64,000 nucleotides of DNA from Xylocopa sonorina (Eukaryota; Arthropoda; Insecta; Hymenoptera; Apidae). Where the stretch lies: assembly GCF_050948175.1 (NCBI RefSeq), contig NC_135208.1:3658001-3722000 (forward strand). The letters are read 5' to 3'. Numbering within the stretch: position 1 is the first letter of the stretch; each line of letters opens with the position of its first letter. Position numbers and translations under genes: made by a program. This document shows, piece after piece, positions 49,218 to 62,440 of the stretch. The notes under the pieces were generated by a model. It saw only the letters and a list, made by a program, of their open reading frames with translations, did not search any database and was not told where the DNA came from.

Positions 49218-50590
49218 TTAATCACACTCGATCATTGGTTTTTTTAATCTATAAATATCCTTCAGGATCTAAAACATACAATATTTATTTGACTTAAATT
49301 GATATTTAATTATATAATTTGAAAATGTAATAACTGTTTTACCTTCCATTGCTCCATATTTATATTAATAACATTTGGAATGTTCGGATTATCCTCTATA
49401 ATCGTTTGAGACGTCGTAGCTTTAGGACGAGGTTGAATGCTTAATATTCCAAATGCGTCTGTTAACAAAATAATATTTGACAGATGAAATACATAATTCA
49501 CGGAATCTAATAAAACTGTAATTACCTTTCATTATTTTTACTTTTCCATCACGAACGAGGAAGGATATTTGTAAAATATTCTCAATAGTTTTTCCAAAAT
49601 CATTTGGGTGTAAAATGAATTTAAAAAAGTCAAGGGGTTTCTTATTGACTTTGTAATATCTGGAGATAAATTTGTTCATTCTCACAGTATGTTCTACACC
49701 TTCTTCTTTTTCCTCAATAGCTACAATATTTTCTGGTCTTTTTATTTGTGCTTGAGGTTCTCTGACTGTTGACTTTTTTCTCTTTATTTCCTTCTTTTCC
49801 AATGGTGCCAAAGTACCTGTGCAAATTATAACAATGAATAAATGCAGGTTTTGTTTCATTAATATTAATTATAAAAATTACAATGAAATCAAATCTTATG
49901 AAACCTAGAAGAGTCCTATATGATGCTGTTGTTTTAAAACTTTTTATAACGTCTGTTTCTAGAAGCGACCAATCTGGTGATTCTGATCCTGCATCAGGTA
50001 GTGGCTTCAAATGTTGCAGCTATATTAAATAGATACTATATATATATATATCAAATTCTTACGAAGATAATTGATAAAAGTAATATACTGTTGTCATTAC
50101 GATACCTACTAGTTTTTGGGCAAATTCTGTTTGATCGTACGAGCATACTAATTTTTTAAATGATCGTGTGTAATATTTTAACACATTAGAAGATACGTTC
50201 ATCATTTCTGAATCCAATAGTACTACTTCTTGATTAGATACTGAAAATAATATACACGTTAATGAAAATGAATATTTGAAGAGAATAAATTAGTGAATTG
50301 AAGTAAAATGATTTAGTAACTATCATACTCTTTTCATCTAGACTTATTTCAGAGTTTATCGTGTCTGTTTCTTGTATATACGATTCCAGTTGTTGCACGG
50401 TTGTATCGCTAACTGCATTTCCTGAAAATTTTCATTGAATATTATATTTATTTTTGTCATACATTAATTATTTAAAAATCTTACTCAAATATTCGGCTTT
50501 AGTTATAATTTTCCTTAAAGTTTCTTTGCGTTCTTGTGGCGATCGTAATATTGACGATGTTTCATTAGATTCCGAATTCTTTTTCGGCAT
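49218..50590 (-). CDS. NSMCE4: SMC5/6 complex kleisin NSE4
   Basis: Kleisin subunit of the SMC5/6 genome-stability complex, bridging the SMC heads with NSE1/NSE3. Exons 50590-50485, 50421-50329, 50240-50110, 50019-49905, 49816-49526, 49458-49343, 49268-49218 give 300 residues. The N-terminal helix-turn-helix region includes RSFKKLVCSYDQTEFAQKLL. The conserved C-terminal winged helix reads FFKFILHPNDFGKTIENILQ then SFLVRDGKVKI, and ends near QWKILKDIYRLKKPM. It is single-copy here; the vertebrate NSMCE4A/EID3 split does not apply. Head-to-head with VPS41. Confidence 0.9.
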
Positions 50591-51124
50591 TTTGTATTAT
50601 TTTATATGTGTATATTTTATAACACTATAAGCATAAATATTGTCTAACTATATTATCAATATCACCGTACATTATAAAACGTGATTCGCATTTTCAGATG
50701 TTTTTGTAACTGCAAATTATAATTTATGAGCTACGTGATATGATTTACTATAGTAAGCAAATAATTAAGAACAATATTATTGTTGTGTTGTGCGACAACT
50801 ACAAAACCTGTTAATCAACGAACCTAGTACTAACTGACGTTAACCTTTCATCACTGTAAAGTGAAGTAAGTAAGTAATGCTAATATTTACGAACCGAACT
50901 ACTGTATTGGCATGATTGATCCTTTACAAAATTAATTCTCGGAATTATTTTGTAATGATTCTTTTATTGTATAAACTGATTTGAAGTGCGAGTAATTAGG
51001 AACGAGGAACGATCAAAATTCGTAATATACAATTGAAACATTTCAGGGAAAGTTTTGACGTGACAGTTCGTATTTCCGAACGTTGAACAAGGTTCTTTTC
51101 GCTCGAAAAGTTGAAGAGGCGGGC
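50591..51124. promoter_or_regulatory. Divergent promoter of NSMCE4 and VPS41
   Basis: 534 bp between start codons on opposite strands. No clear TATA box or repeated motif was found. Confidence 0.4.
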
Positions 51125-54100
51125 ATGGAAAATACTTCGACCAAGGTATTAATTGATTTACTTTTAATAACAAAAGATGTTGGGCCGTTAACTGTGCAAT
51201 GTTATTTTTTTTTTCTTTTTTTAGGAAGAGCAGAATAATCAGGATGATTCAGATTCGGAAATAGACGAGATTGAACCTAGACTTAAGTACGTCAGGATGA
51301 GAAACGATTTGGAACATATATTACAAAATGATGCAGCCAGTTGTATCGCAGTACATCCTAAGGTGAGAAATGTAACAGTATAATGGTCTAAACAAAAATT
51401 ATTACTTATACTATTTTAATTTCTCTTTAGTTTCTATGCCTTGGCTCGCACTGGGGTATGATACATCTTTTAGATCATCAGGGAAATAACATACAATCTA
51501 AGAGCTTGCAAGCTCATACAGTTGCTGTGAATCAGATTTCTATAGACCAGAAAGGTGACTTTATCGCATCTTGCAGCGACGATGGGAAGGTTTTCATATA
51601 TGGCCTTTACAGTACAGAGAACAATCATAACATGAGTATGGGTAGATTGGTTAAAAGTATAGCCATAGATCCAAATTACTACAAGAGCGGTAGTGGAAGA
51701 AGATTCATTACCGGTAGCTACTTTCTTCTGTGCATTTTATTTTTAAATACAATTAAAGCATTAACTGCTGAAAGATGAAAATTATTTTTAGGTGATGATA
51801 AATTGGTTTTGTATGAAAAAACCTTTTTATCCAGATTGAAATTAACTGTATTATGCGAGGCAGAAGGTGGAGTAAGGTCAGTGGCATGGATTGGACACTT
51901 TGTAGCCTGGGCATCTGATACTGGTGTTAGAGTTTATGATTTAAATGCCAGATGTTCATTGGGTCTCATTAAATGGACTAGATCTGCCGAGTAAGTAGGC
52001 AATTGATAAAAAATCATTTAAACATTTGGAAAATATTTGAATCGCATCATATAATGTCTCGTACAGCGCATTACCCGAACACTACAGATGTAATCTTCGA
52101 TGGTCGGATGATAGAACATTACTAATTGGTTGGGTTGACATAGTAAGAATTTGTCAAATCAGAAAGAGGTCGATACAGGAGATGGTTAATAGAGATCTAC
52201 CAGAATACGTGGTGGATCCAGGTAAACATTTTACATATAATATGTGATAAGTAAATTAGTAAATATTATAAGTAATAGAATTTTTATTTTAGTTTCAACA
52301 TTTCAAGTGGATTTTTACATCTCTGGTATTGCACCTCTAGAAAATCAATTAGTATTATTGGGTTGCTTGAAAGAGTTGGATGAAAATGGAAAGAGTCAAA
52401 GACCAACATTACACGTTGTTGAACCAAAGTATCAGGATTTTTCTGTTGTCTGTGCGAATTCTCTTACACTACGCGGTTACAAAGAATACAGCTGTAATGA
52501 TTATCATTTAGACTGTTTAATAGAAGAGAACAGGTATTTAATTTCTATCTAATGTACTATCTTAAAACCATTTTTTAAATATATATATATATATATATAT
52601 ATTTGTATTCAGGTTCTTTATTGTGAGCCCGAAAGATATCGTTGTAGCTAGTTTGTACGACGCAGACGATAGAATTGAGTGGTTATTAAGTCACGGAAAA
52701 TTCGAACAAGCATTAGAAGCGGTAACATTAAATAACGGCAAAGACTGTAAGAAACACACTTTAATTAATGTTGGTCGTGTATATTTAGATCATTTACTAG
52801 CTTGTGGAAAATACGATGAAGCAGGGAAACTCTGTTTAAAAATTTTAGGAAAAGACAAAAAGTTATGGGAAGAAGAAGTTAATGTCGTTTTCTAAATTAA
52901 TATTCCTTTTTCTATCATTTTCAATCCTGCTAATATCATTTTATTGCAGGTGTACAAATTTGCAAGAGTACACCAATTGCGGTCTATCTCTTCTTACCTT
53001 CCAAGAGGCGATGTTACATTAGATCCATTGATTTACGAAATGGTTCTTTATGAATATTTGAAAATGGATCCTGATGGATTTCTTCAACTAGTCAAAGAAT
53101 GGTCCCCGAAATTGTATAATGTTGCAGCTGTCGTAAATGGTGTTTTGGAACACCTATTAGCTCATTATCAACGACAAAACGTAATGTTTGAAGCATTAGC
53201 CATTTTATATATTCACGATGGGAAATACGACAAAGCGTTAGCTATGTATTTAAAGTTGAGGCACAAAGATGTGTTTCTGCTTATCCAAAAATACCAATTG
53301 TACAATACTGTTTATGATATGATAGAGGGTTTAATGGATTTAGATGCAGAACGCGCTATACAATTTTTTCTAGAAAAAGATAGAGTATCGTCTGATATCG
53401 TTGTACAAAAATTACAGCATAATCATCGATATTTATATTTGGTAAGATTAAAAACATTACAATCTTCTGATCTATTTGTGTTAATTATACTTTAAAAGTG
53501 TCTTGTAACAGTATTTAGATGCATTAGACAAGAAGGATACAAAAGATTCGAAAGGCAAATACCATGGATTACTAGTCCGACTTTACGCTGATTATTCACG
53601 AGATAAATTATTACCACTTTTACGCCGCTCTGATAATTATCCGATACAAGAAACACTAGATATTTGTAGTCAACGAAAATTTTATCCAGAAATGGTATAT
53701 TTACTGGGTAGAATTGGAAACACTTCTGAGGCTTTAGCCCTCATGACCAGAGAATTGAATGATATGGAAAGTGCAATCGCATTTTGTCAAGAGCACGATG
53801 ATGAGGAACTGTGGAACGATCTCATCATTTATTCTCTAGATAAACCCAGTAAGTAAACGAAACCATTAATATATATTATAATTTCTTGTGTATTTAATTA
53901 AACTATTTCTTCTTAGCGGCCATCACATTTTTGCTACAAAAGATAGGCACATTTATTGATCCCAGACTAATGGTACAAAGAATAAATCCGTCTTTAGAAA
54001 TTCCTGGTTTGAAGAAAGCTTTAGTTAAAATGATGTGTGATTATAATCTCCAAGTATCTGTACAGGAAGGTTGTAAGAAAATTTTGTCTAATGATTATTT

Positions 54101-54554
54101 TAATTTACACGAGAGGCTGGTTAGATGTCACCAAAAAGGAATATTTATAGATGGTTAGCATTAAACAATTGTCGCTTGAAAACAATTGTATTATTACGTT
54201 ACTAACTATCGTATCTTTCTTTCCTAGATGACCAAATGTGTGGAGCTTGTCATAGGAAGATAATTGTGAGAGGTATGTATTAAAATGATATTAATTATGC
54301 AATGTTATTTTATAATCGTTTATTTTACTTATATTATTCGTTACAGAACCAAGAAATCTAGTTGTATTTTATTGTAAACATTCATTTCATGAAGATTGTT
54401 TACCAAACTTTCAAGTTGTGGTATGCATTTTAATATAATTTAACAAACACTTTTAAATCCGTATGTATCTTGAATTTTAGTTTGTACATATATATTTTAG
54501 GAAAATTGTGTTATATGTAATTCCCAAAAAGATACATCTCCTGGCAGAAAATGA
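51125..54554 (+). CDS. VPS41: VPS41, HOPS complex subunit
   Basis: HOPS tethering subunit for late endosome/lysosome fusion (light in flies). Thirteen exons (51125-51145, 51225-51362, 51431-51713, 51792-51990, 52067-52221, 52293-52533, 52613-52877, 52950-53441, 53512-53848, 53917-54153, 54228-54272, 54347-54420, 54501-54554) give 846 residues, like the usual ~850. An acidic N-terminus precedes a WD40 propeller (from IAVHPKFLCLGSHWGMIHLL). Then come alpha-solenoid/clathrin repeats (DGKYDKALAMYLKLRHKDVF). The C-terminal RING-H2 zinc ligands lie in CGACHRKI, CKHSFHEDC and CVIC. Its stop lies 43 nt from the opposing CATIP stop. Confidence 0.97.
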
Positions 54555-54597
54555 TACAGGTAAAATTTATAATGTAAAACAAAACATCTAGTCTTTG

Positions 54598-56411
54598 CTA
54601 TTGTAATTTTTGTAATATTTGGTCAACGGTATAACACTTTGTGCACATTTTGGTTCCTTTTGATTGCGGAAATGCCTCGTGTACACTACTACTTGAAACA
54701 GATTCGAACTCATTCGAGCTCTTCGAGTAAATAGATCTTGTAGAATAGTCGGGATTCTGAAAGTGATCATTTTTTTGAACACTCTGTTCATTGCGTACGT
54801 TAAAATGCTTACACTCATCTGATGACTTTCCTCCATAAAAGATGTCGAGGAAATCTTCTCGATCGTGCTAGAATCAATGTAAAATCCACAAATATTGCAC
54901 ACAACATTCAAATTTCTTTCTGCTAACTGTGATATTAGACGAGCATCGGAATCTTCTTTCGATGAATTGGTCTCAAAGGCTAGTGGATCTTTGACAAATG
55001 CTTTAAAATGTTGTATCGTAAAGTCTATCACGTTTTCGGGTTTTACTGTGGAGACCAGTAAATTATAAAGGTATTATAAGGTATAGTGTGATCTGTTTAA
55101 GCGGAATATTATAAAAATTATAATGTCCCAGTAGTCGGGAAATAGATTACCAACTAACAGCATTTGAACGTAATCCGCAATTAGTTGTTTTATTTCGGGA
55201 TGATCGGTTAAGTATTCTGTATGTTTAGCTATTTCGAAAGACTATTAATGGTATTAGATATATATTTTATTCTTATAAGTTATTTCGCAATAATGACAAT
55301 TAATAATATTCACTTACTTTCATATCTAAGTATTTAGAAAACATTTCGATATCTTCTATCCAATAATTCTTTAATGGTTCTTCTATTTTTATTGTTTTAC
55401 ATGAACTTCTTGGATCAGCAAGAGGATTACTCTTCAGTATATATGGTATGTTCAGCCAATTATGTTTAAGTATTTTACCTTCTGGTGTTAGATATGTTCT
55501 TACAGTATTGATAATTTCACCTTCCTTTTGTGTTCGACGTTCGATTGTGTAAACGCTAGAAAAATGACCGTCTAATTCCATATGTTCAGCAGGAGTACAT
55601 ATCTGTAGTGAAAAATGTCTTGTTATCCAAATTCAATAATACATTGATTAGCAGCAGTCCCATGAAACGAAAGGTGGAATTTAATTGTTTAATAATTTAA
55701 TATGTATTTATCATTTTATCTTATTTCTTACATAATCAGATACAGCAAGATCTGCATCCATGGTAATACTTTGAAAAGATAATGTTCCTTCATAATTCAT
55801 AAGTGCTAAATGTCGCATAAGCAATATATTTACTCCTTCGGTTATTAGTTTACTATTAACATGAAAGGGTAAGTCCTTAGTTTTCGTAGAGTTGTCGCAT
55901 GGACAGGTGCGTATTAATTGTACATGATAAAAATTGTCTTTGGTACCTATAAAAATTATCTTTTCATGCAAGCCATCATCGTGCACGAATCTGTAACGTT
56001 ACACGTCAAATTACATTTGGTGAAAGTATAGAAACTTAAATTTATCGAAATCAATATACTCCGTTCTCTTTTCTTCTAGGCAGTGGAATTTCGACGTTAC
56101 CGTGCTGATAACTTTTGACCCACCGAAATGACCATCAACGGACATCGAAGATTGAACATGGACTAAAAATTCCTGACCCTCTGGTCCGATAGATTCTACC
56201 AGAATACAATAACATCCTATTGGGTTTGTGTCCTTTATAGATTTATTTTTTAAGCAGATCATCAAGGACTCTCGGAAGCATAACGCCTCTCGTTTTATGT
56301 GGTCTGTGGAATTATAAAAAAGAGGAATTATGCTATCTAAGAAATGTGATGTAATATTATTTTGAACAAAGATTTACCGTTTGGTGAAGGAAACGAACAT
56401 ATGCGGAGCAT
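54598..56411 (-). CDS. CATIP: CATIP-like protein (ciliogenesis-associated TTC17-interacting)
   Basis: Resembles CATIP, which in vertebrates works with TTC17 in actin assembly for ciliogenesis and is testis-rich. Exons 56411-56378, 56303-56036, 55990-55732, 55602-55318, 55241-55151, 55045-54813, 54756-54598 give 442 residues. Recognisable phrases are ALCFRESLMI, FHCLEEKRTEYIDF, LITEGVNILLMRHLAL and KPENVIDFTIQHFKAF. The C-terminal half contains CNIC and CTKC Cys pairs. The introns are very short (45 nt at 55991-56035). The start is chosen because only MLRICSFPSPND gives phase 1 into exon 2. The family call rests on remembered motif similarity and is less certain than others here. Confidence 0.72.
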
Positions 56412-57261
56412 TAAAAAATACACATTCCACATATGATTTATTTCTCTCTAACGACGAATAAATTTACTGATTTTGTACATTATATATTTTTCTATGTTAG
56501 ATATATATACATACACTTTTAATGGATATCTGTTTGTTTTATTTATTAGAATATCTTTATTCGTTGTTGGAGAAATTTATCTAGACAAATTATTTACATG
56601 GAATTTTGGATTTTTACAGATATTTATCTGCAGAATTTTTAGGCATTTTGTTACCAATAGACAATTGGTTTGCTTAAAATAGATCAGTTATAAATTTATA
56701 ATTTGCTGTACATAGTAATGTACACACTGAGATTTAAAAATGAAATTATTTTACAATAACACAGTTGTTATAAATAGTGGATAATTGCCCGGGGAAGATT
56801 TTTTACAGATTTATACATTAATATGTACGGTAAGAAATTTGCCATGTTGCTATGACATATAATATTTTGTATTTTATACAACAAGGTGCCATTATTGTAT
56901 AAAATCATTTTCGTACATTCTGTGGTACTTACGAAATCCCATCAGAACATTATTACTTATCTATTTATATTACATTTAAAACCAAAATATTTTATCTAGG
57001 TCTCCATGTAAATATTACTTGTAAATTACAACATAGAATAATTTTAATATGTAAAATACAACTAATACATAAATTTTTCACGTCATTTAAAAAGCTAGAC
57101 TTTTCTATGGCAAATTATTAATTAGAGTGTTCGATTTATTTATTAAAATGACAAAAAATATTAATTTACCTGTTAAAGACTCAGGTATGCAGTTTTGAAT
57201 ATTGAATAGCTTGCAGGGAATTTCTTTTTCATTTTGCATTTCAGCTAATGTGTCAAGTATG

Positions 57262-57302
<41 letters not shown>

Positions 57303-57452
57303 TATTTTTAAACATTTAACTTTGAAAAAAAACAAAGGAAAGTTAATGTTATTTAACAACATTTTTATTTGGACATAACTTCTCTGTAAATATACATCGT
57401 ACTCTTAGAAACGTTGTAATTTCACACATTATTTTCATTTAAGAAATATAAA
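56412..57452. promoter_or_regulatory. Divergent spacer between CATIP-like and HCN-like genes
   Basis: 1.04 kb, AT-rich, containing a (TG)n tract. No gene seen; both promoters should lie here. Confidence 0.4.
57263..57298. repeat. (TG)n microsatellite
   Basis: About 18 uninterrupted TG units, 155 nt before the HCN-like start. Confidence 0.95.
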
Positions 57453-59772
57453 ATGACAGATAAACCAAAATTACCAAAGAGACGATTAGATGTTCATATC
57501 TGCGAGCTACCAAAAACATCTGAGAGTAATTTACCAAAATTACCACCGAACGCGAAATTCTATACTCGCTGGAAAAGAAGCTTTCAAAAACTTTTCCTTG
57601 TTTCTATATATCATCCGTTAACGCGAATTTTCTTACGTAGTTATGCTGCAATTGCTTTTGAGAAAAGACGGCATGGACGTTCTTCATTTTGGTGGATAAT
57701 ACACCCTTGCAGTCATTTAAGGTAACATTACTTTTCGAACCTTTATTATTATAATTAAAATATTTGTTATTTGCTGACCCATGTAAGCTACAATATATTT
57801 GCGCAGGTACTACTGGGACATTATAATGACGTTTACATTACTGTATACATTCATTACGGTACCATACATACTAGCATTTCATAGAATAGCCAAAAGCTCT
57901 GCTCCGGAAAGTTGGAATACAGTGTATCCTGCGTACATAATTTGTATATTCGACATTATTCTCAATTTTATAACTGGATATACATCACAAAATGGCCATG
58001 AAATTTTTCTGGATCCATTCTCGATAATAGAGTAATCTGGTGATTTATTTTCAATCTTTTCAAGTTAATAAAATATTTGAATATTTATTTTTCACAGGCA
58101 TTACATGACAGGATATTTTTTAGTCGATTTTGTGTCTTCAGTTCCGTATACTTGGTTTTATCAGGCTTCTATTTTACCTCCTGGTCCCAATGCAAATTCC
58201 ATCTTATTGATTCCTGAGTTTTTACTAATTTTTAAAATTTTGCGTATAAACACTTTTCGTTTCTACATCAAACAAATAATTTTAGTAAGAAACGATAACA
58301 AAAATAAGCGAAATTGAAGGAAAGATCATTTAATTATTGACAAATAATCTGATACTTGTACTTTAGAATTTTTCAATTTCTCATGCTGAAGAAAAGGCAA
58401 TCTGGTTAGCATTTTTGTTACTGTTAATATTTCATTGGTGCAGTTGTGCAACACATGCCTTCCCATTTCTTATTGCACATATAGTTGGTGAAACCAAGGA
58501 GGTACATTAAATTGCTCTAGTTTAACCATGTACAATTTAAACAGGAGAGGAAAAAATAATAACATTACAATTATTACAGGAAGCAGATATGTATTTGATT
58601 ACTACCGATCTATATAAACAATCTGATTCAAGGATTTATTTAATATACTTCCATATGGGTATGAGTCATTTCTTTGGTTCCAGTTTTGTAGAATTTGATT
58701 CTTTAGGTAAATCAGACGTGATAATACGATGTATTATATTATTATTTGGAAGAGGATGTATTATTTATCTTGTTGGTAATCCATTTATCTTGATTTTTCA
58801 CTAGTTATTTGTTGAAGTAACTTTTTAATCATTCTTATGTATCACGATAGTGATAGTTTTGCAACTAATTCAATCAGCCGCTGAACCAGAATTAAAGTAT
58901 CAACGAATTATGTATCAAGTCAAAGAATACATTCGTGACAAGAAACTTCCAGAAAATCTGAAGAATAAACTTATTACTTATTACGAGTACCGCTTTCAAG
59001 GCAGCTATTTTAAAGAAAATGCAATATCAGGGACTTTATCAAGTTAGTTTTCAAACTGCAGAGTACCTTTAATGTCATAACTTTATCCTATATAAATCTG
59101 TAATCATGTTTAGACCATTTGAATCAAGAAATACTAATTCATAGTAGCCGTGGGTTATTAGAAACTGCAACTATTTTACACTTTTTACCTCGTTATGTTA
59201 TTGGAAATCTAATGGGTAAAATACACTGAAATATACAAGTTTTACTTTTAAACAATCTTCAGTCTTCTGCTATGATTGTAAATATTTGTAGGAGTTTTAA
59301 AACCAGTCATTTACCTCAACAAAGATATCATATACAAAAGTGAAACTCAAGGCGATTGTATGTTTTTTATTGTCAGTGGAACCGTCGCACTTATTACCTT
59401 CAATGGAAAAGAAGTATGTGCACTTATTCAATATCGATATCCATAAACATTGTAGAGTGTTTTCCCTCTTCTAAAAAATTACAGAAAGCAATTTTTTTTT
59501 TTTACCAGATATGTCATGAGGAAGATGGAGGATACTTTGGTGAAGCAGCTTTAATATTTCCAGACAGGAGGAGATTAGAATCAGTAATTGCGTTAGAAGT
59601 ATGTGAATTATTGTGCTTAAATCGTCGTGATTTTAAACGTATGTTTCCTTCATCGTCAACTTTTTACAAGAGATTAGAAAATGTTGCTAAAGAAAGATAC
59701 GAACATATCAATGAATTAATAAACATTAGTGAAAAGGTTAATTCAGATGAAAATACATTTAATGTAACCTGA
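57453..59772 (+). CDS. HCN-like cyclic-nucleotide-binding channel with non-GYG pore
   Basis: Six-helix channel of the HCN/CNG superfamily, 563 residues, from exons 57453-57721, 57807-58031, 58098-58284, 58367-58501, 58580-58775, 58851-59042, 59114-59215, 59292-59413, 59509-59772, all in phase. The HCN hallmark WWIIHPCSHLRYYWD precedes S1. S4 (about 206-225, FKILRINTFRFYIKQI) has few, irregularly spaced basic residues. The pore helix keeps MSH (300-302), but the selectivity filter reads FFGSSFVEF in place of CIGYG. A C-linker (ELKYQRIMYQVKEYI) leads to a cyclic-nucleotide-binding domain at about 440-535, with GGYFGEAALIF and R496-R498 at the phosphate-binding cassette. It is intact, so not an obvious pseudogene. 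Ion selectivity cannot be predicted. Confidence 0.88.
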
Positions 59773-59969
59773 AATAATAGCTATAATAATAAATATTCGA
59801 CAATTATTCACTTCTATTGATTTTTATCCATTTTTATCGAATTACATTCCATTTCATTCAATTTTACATTTGAAAAAATATTCACGAGCAACTGGCGCCA
59901 TCTCGCAGCAAAGTGCCCAAACTGGTCGCACATCGTTACCGACAGCGAAGTAAACTATTCAACGACCCG
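59773..59969. other. Junction between HCN-like gene and satellite
   Basis: Short 3' region. Around 59893-59905 an isolated TGGCGCCATCT core matches the core inside the satellite palindromes, outside the array itself. Confidence 0.5.
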
Positions 59970-60536
59970 TGGCGCCATCTCTGTGAGAAACGCTGAAACT
60001 ACTCGCCGTTTAGTTTCACCGTTTCTCACAGAGATGGCGCCAGTGGCGCTGTTTGCGCGCAAAAATTTAAAAAATGATTGGAAACTTCAAAACCAATTAT
60101 AACATAAAATAAAGGAAAAAACGAGATGTTTACTACACCAAACGCAATAGAATACATTAATTAATAATATGTAGCGCATAGAAAAGCCAATGAATTAGCA
60201 ATTACATCAGTAGAAGTAACATACATAATTAAACACCTTTAATACAAGATGATACGTGTTAGAAAGGATGTTTGTTAATTCTATTCGCGTAATTAATTAT
60301 GGGAGGGCCTATTCTATTAACAAATCCACGAATTTTAATTAGAAACCATATTTAGTCCAATATAAAGCAAATAATACGATGTTACCATAAGTAATCACAG
60401 TTAATGCATTACGGATTGAATAAAATACACTCCACATTAATTAACTAACGCAATCTAAATGATTTAGTCTGCTAAAAGTCTCCTTTCGCTCTCTATTTAA
60501 TAATATAATTAATTTTAAAGGTTTCATTAAGTTTTT

Positions 60537-60661
60537 AAATTTTTGCGCGCAAACAGCGCCGCTGGCGCCATCTCTGTGAGAAACGCTGAAACTACTCGCC
60601 GTTTAGTTTCACCGTTTCTCACAGAGATGGCGCCAGTGGCGCTGTTTGGGCGCAAAAATTT
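60537..60661. repeat. Representative 125-bp satellite palindrome
   Basis: Two 57-nt arms flank an 11-nt loop (ACTCGCCGTTT); 54 of 57 arm positions pair. The arms start AAATTTTTGCGCGC and contain GGCGCCATCTCTGTGAG. Equivalent palindromes occur at 61130-61254, 61723-61847, 62316-62440, 62909-63033 and 63502-63626; a left-truncated one ends at 60068. As RNA or single-stranded DNA it would form a long hairpin; as supercoiled DNA, a cruciform. Confidence 0.95.
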
Positions 60662-62315
60662 AAAAAATGATTCGAAACTTCAAAACCAATTATAACATAA
60701 AATAAAGGGAAAAATGAGATGTTTACTACACCAAACGCAATAGAATACATTAATTAATAATATGTAGCGCATGGAAAAGCCAATTAATTAGCAATTACAA
60801 CAGTAGAAGTAACATACATAATTAAACACCTTTAATACAAGATGATACGTGTTAGAAAGGATGTTTGTTAATTCTATTCGCGTAATTAATTATGGGAGGG
60901 CCTATTCTATTAACAAATCCACGAATTTTAATTAGAAACCATATTTAGTCCAATATAAAGCAAATAATACGATGTTACCATAAGTAATCACAGTTAATGC
61001 ATTACGGATTGAATAAAATACACTCCACATTAATTAACTAACGCAATCTAAATGATTTAGTCTGCTAAAAGTCTCCTTTCGCTCTCTATTTAATAATATA
61101 ATTAATTTTAAAGGTTTCATTAAGTTTTTAAATTTTTGCGCGCAAACAGCGCCGCTGGCGCCATCTCTGTGGGAAACGCTGAAACTACTCGCCGTTTAGT
61201 TTCACCGTTTCTCACAGAGATGGCGCCAGTGGCGCTGTTTGGGCGCAAAAATTTAAAAAATGATTCGAAACTTCAAAACCAATTATAACATAAAATAAAG
61301 GGAAAAATGGGATGTTTACTACACCAAACGCAATAGAATACATTAATTAATAATATGTAGCGCATGGAAAAGCCAATTAATTAGCAATTACATCAGTAGA
61401 AGTAAGATACATAATTAAACACATTTAATACAAGATGATACGTGTTACAAAGGATGTTTGTTAATTCTATTCGCGTAATTAATTATGGGAGGGCCTATTC
61501 TATTAACAAATCCACGAATTTTAATTAGAAACCATATTTAGTCCAATATAAAGCAAATAATACGATGTTACCATAAGTAATCACAGTTAATGCATTACGG
61601 ATTGAATAAAATACACTCCACATTAATTAACTCACGCAATCTAAATGATTTAGTCTGCTAAAAGTCTCCTTTCGCTCTCTATTTAATAATATAATTAATT
61701 TTAAAGGTTTCATTAAGTTTTTAAATTTTTGCGCGCAAACAGCGCCGCTGGCGCCATCTCTGTGAGAAACGCTGAAACTACTCGCCGTTTAGTTTCACCG
61801 TTTCTCACAGAGATGGCGCCAGTGGCGCTGTTTGGGCGCAAAAATTTAAAAAATGATTCGAAACTTCAAAACCAATTATAACATAAAATAAAGGGAAAAA
61901 TGAGATGTTTACTACACCAAACGCAATAGAATACATTAATTAATAATATGTAGCGCATGGAAAAGCCAATTAATTAGCAATTACAACAGTAGAAGTAACA
62001 TACATAATTAAACACCTTTAATACAAGATGATACGTGTTAGAAAGGATGTTTGTTAATTCTATTCGCGTAATTAACTATGGGAGGGAATATTCTATTAAT
62101 AAATACGGGAATTTTAATTAGGAACTATATTTAGTCCAATATAAAGCAAATAATACGATGTTACCATAAGTAATCACAGTTAATGCATTACGGATCGAAT
62201 AAAATATAATCCACATTAATTAACTAACGCAATCTAAACGATTTAGTCTGCTAAAAGTCTCCTTTCGCTCGCTATTTAATAATATAATTAATTTTGAAGG
62301 TTTCATTCAGTTTTT

Positions 62316-62440
62316 AAATTTTTGCGCGCAAACAGCGCCGCTGGCGCCATCTCTGTGAGAATCTCTGAAACTAAACGGCGAGTAGTTTCAGCGTTTCTCA
62401 CAGAGATGGCGCCAGTGGCGCTGTTTGGGCGCAAAAATTT
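62316..62440. repeat. Satellite palindrome with inverted tip
   Basis: In this copy the loop reads AAACGGCGAGT, the reverse complement of the loop in all others. The neighbouring bases are also swapped: the right arm has CAGCG where the others have CACCG. The inverted part spans at least the 31 bp around the centre. Confidence 0.92.
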
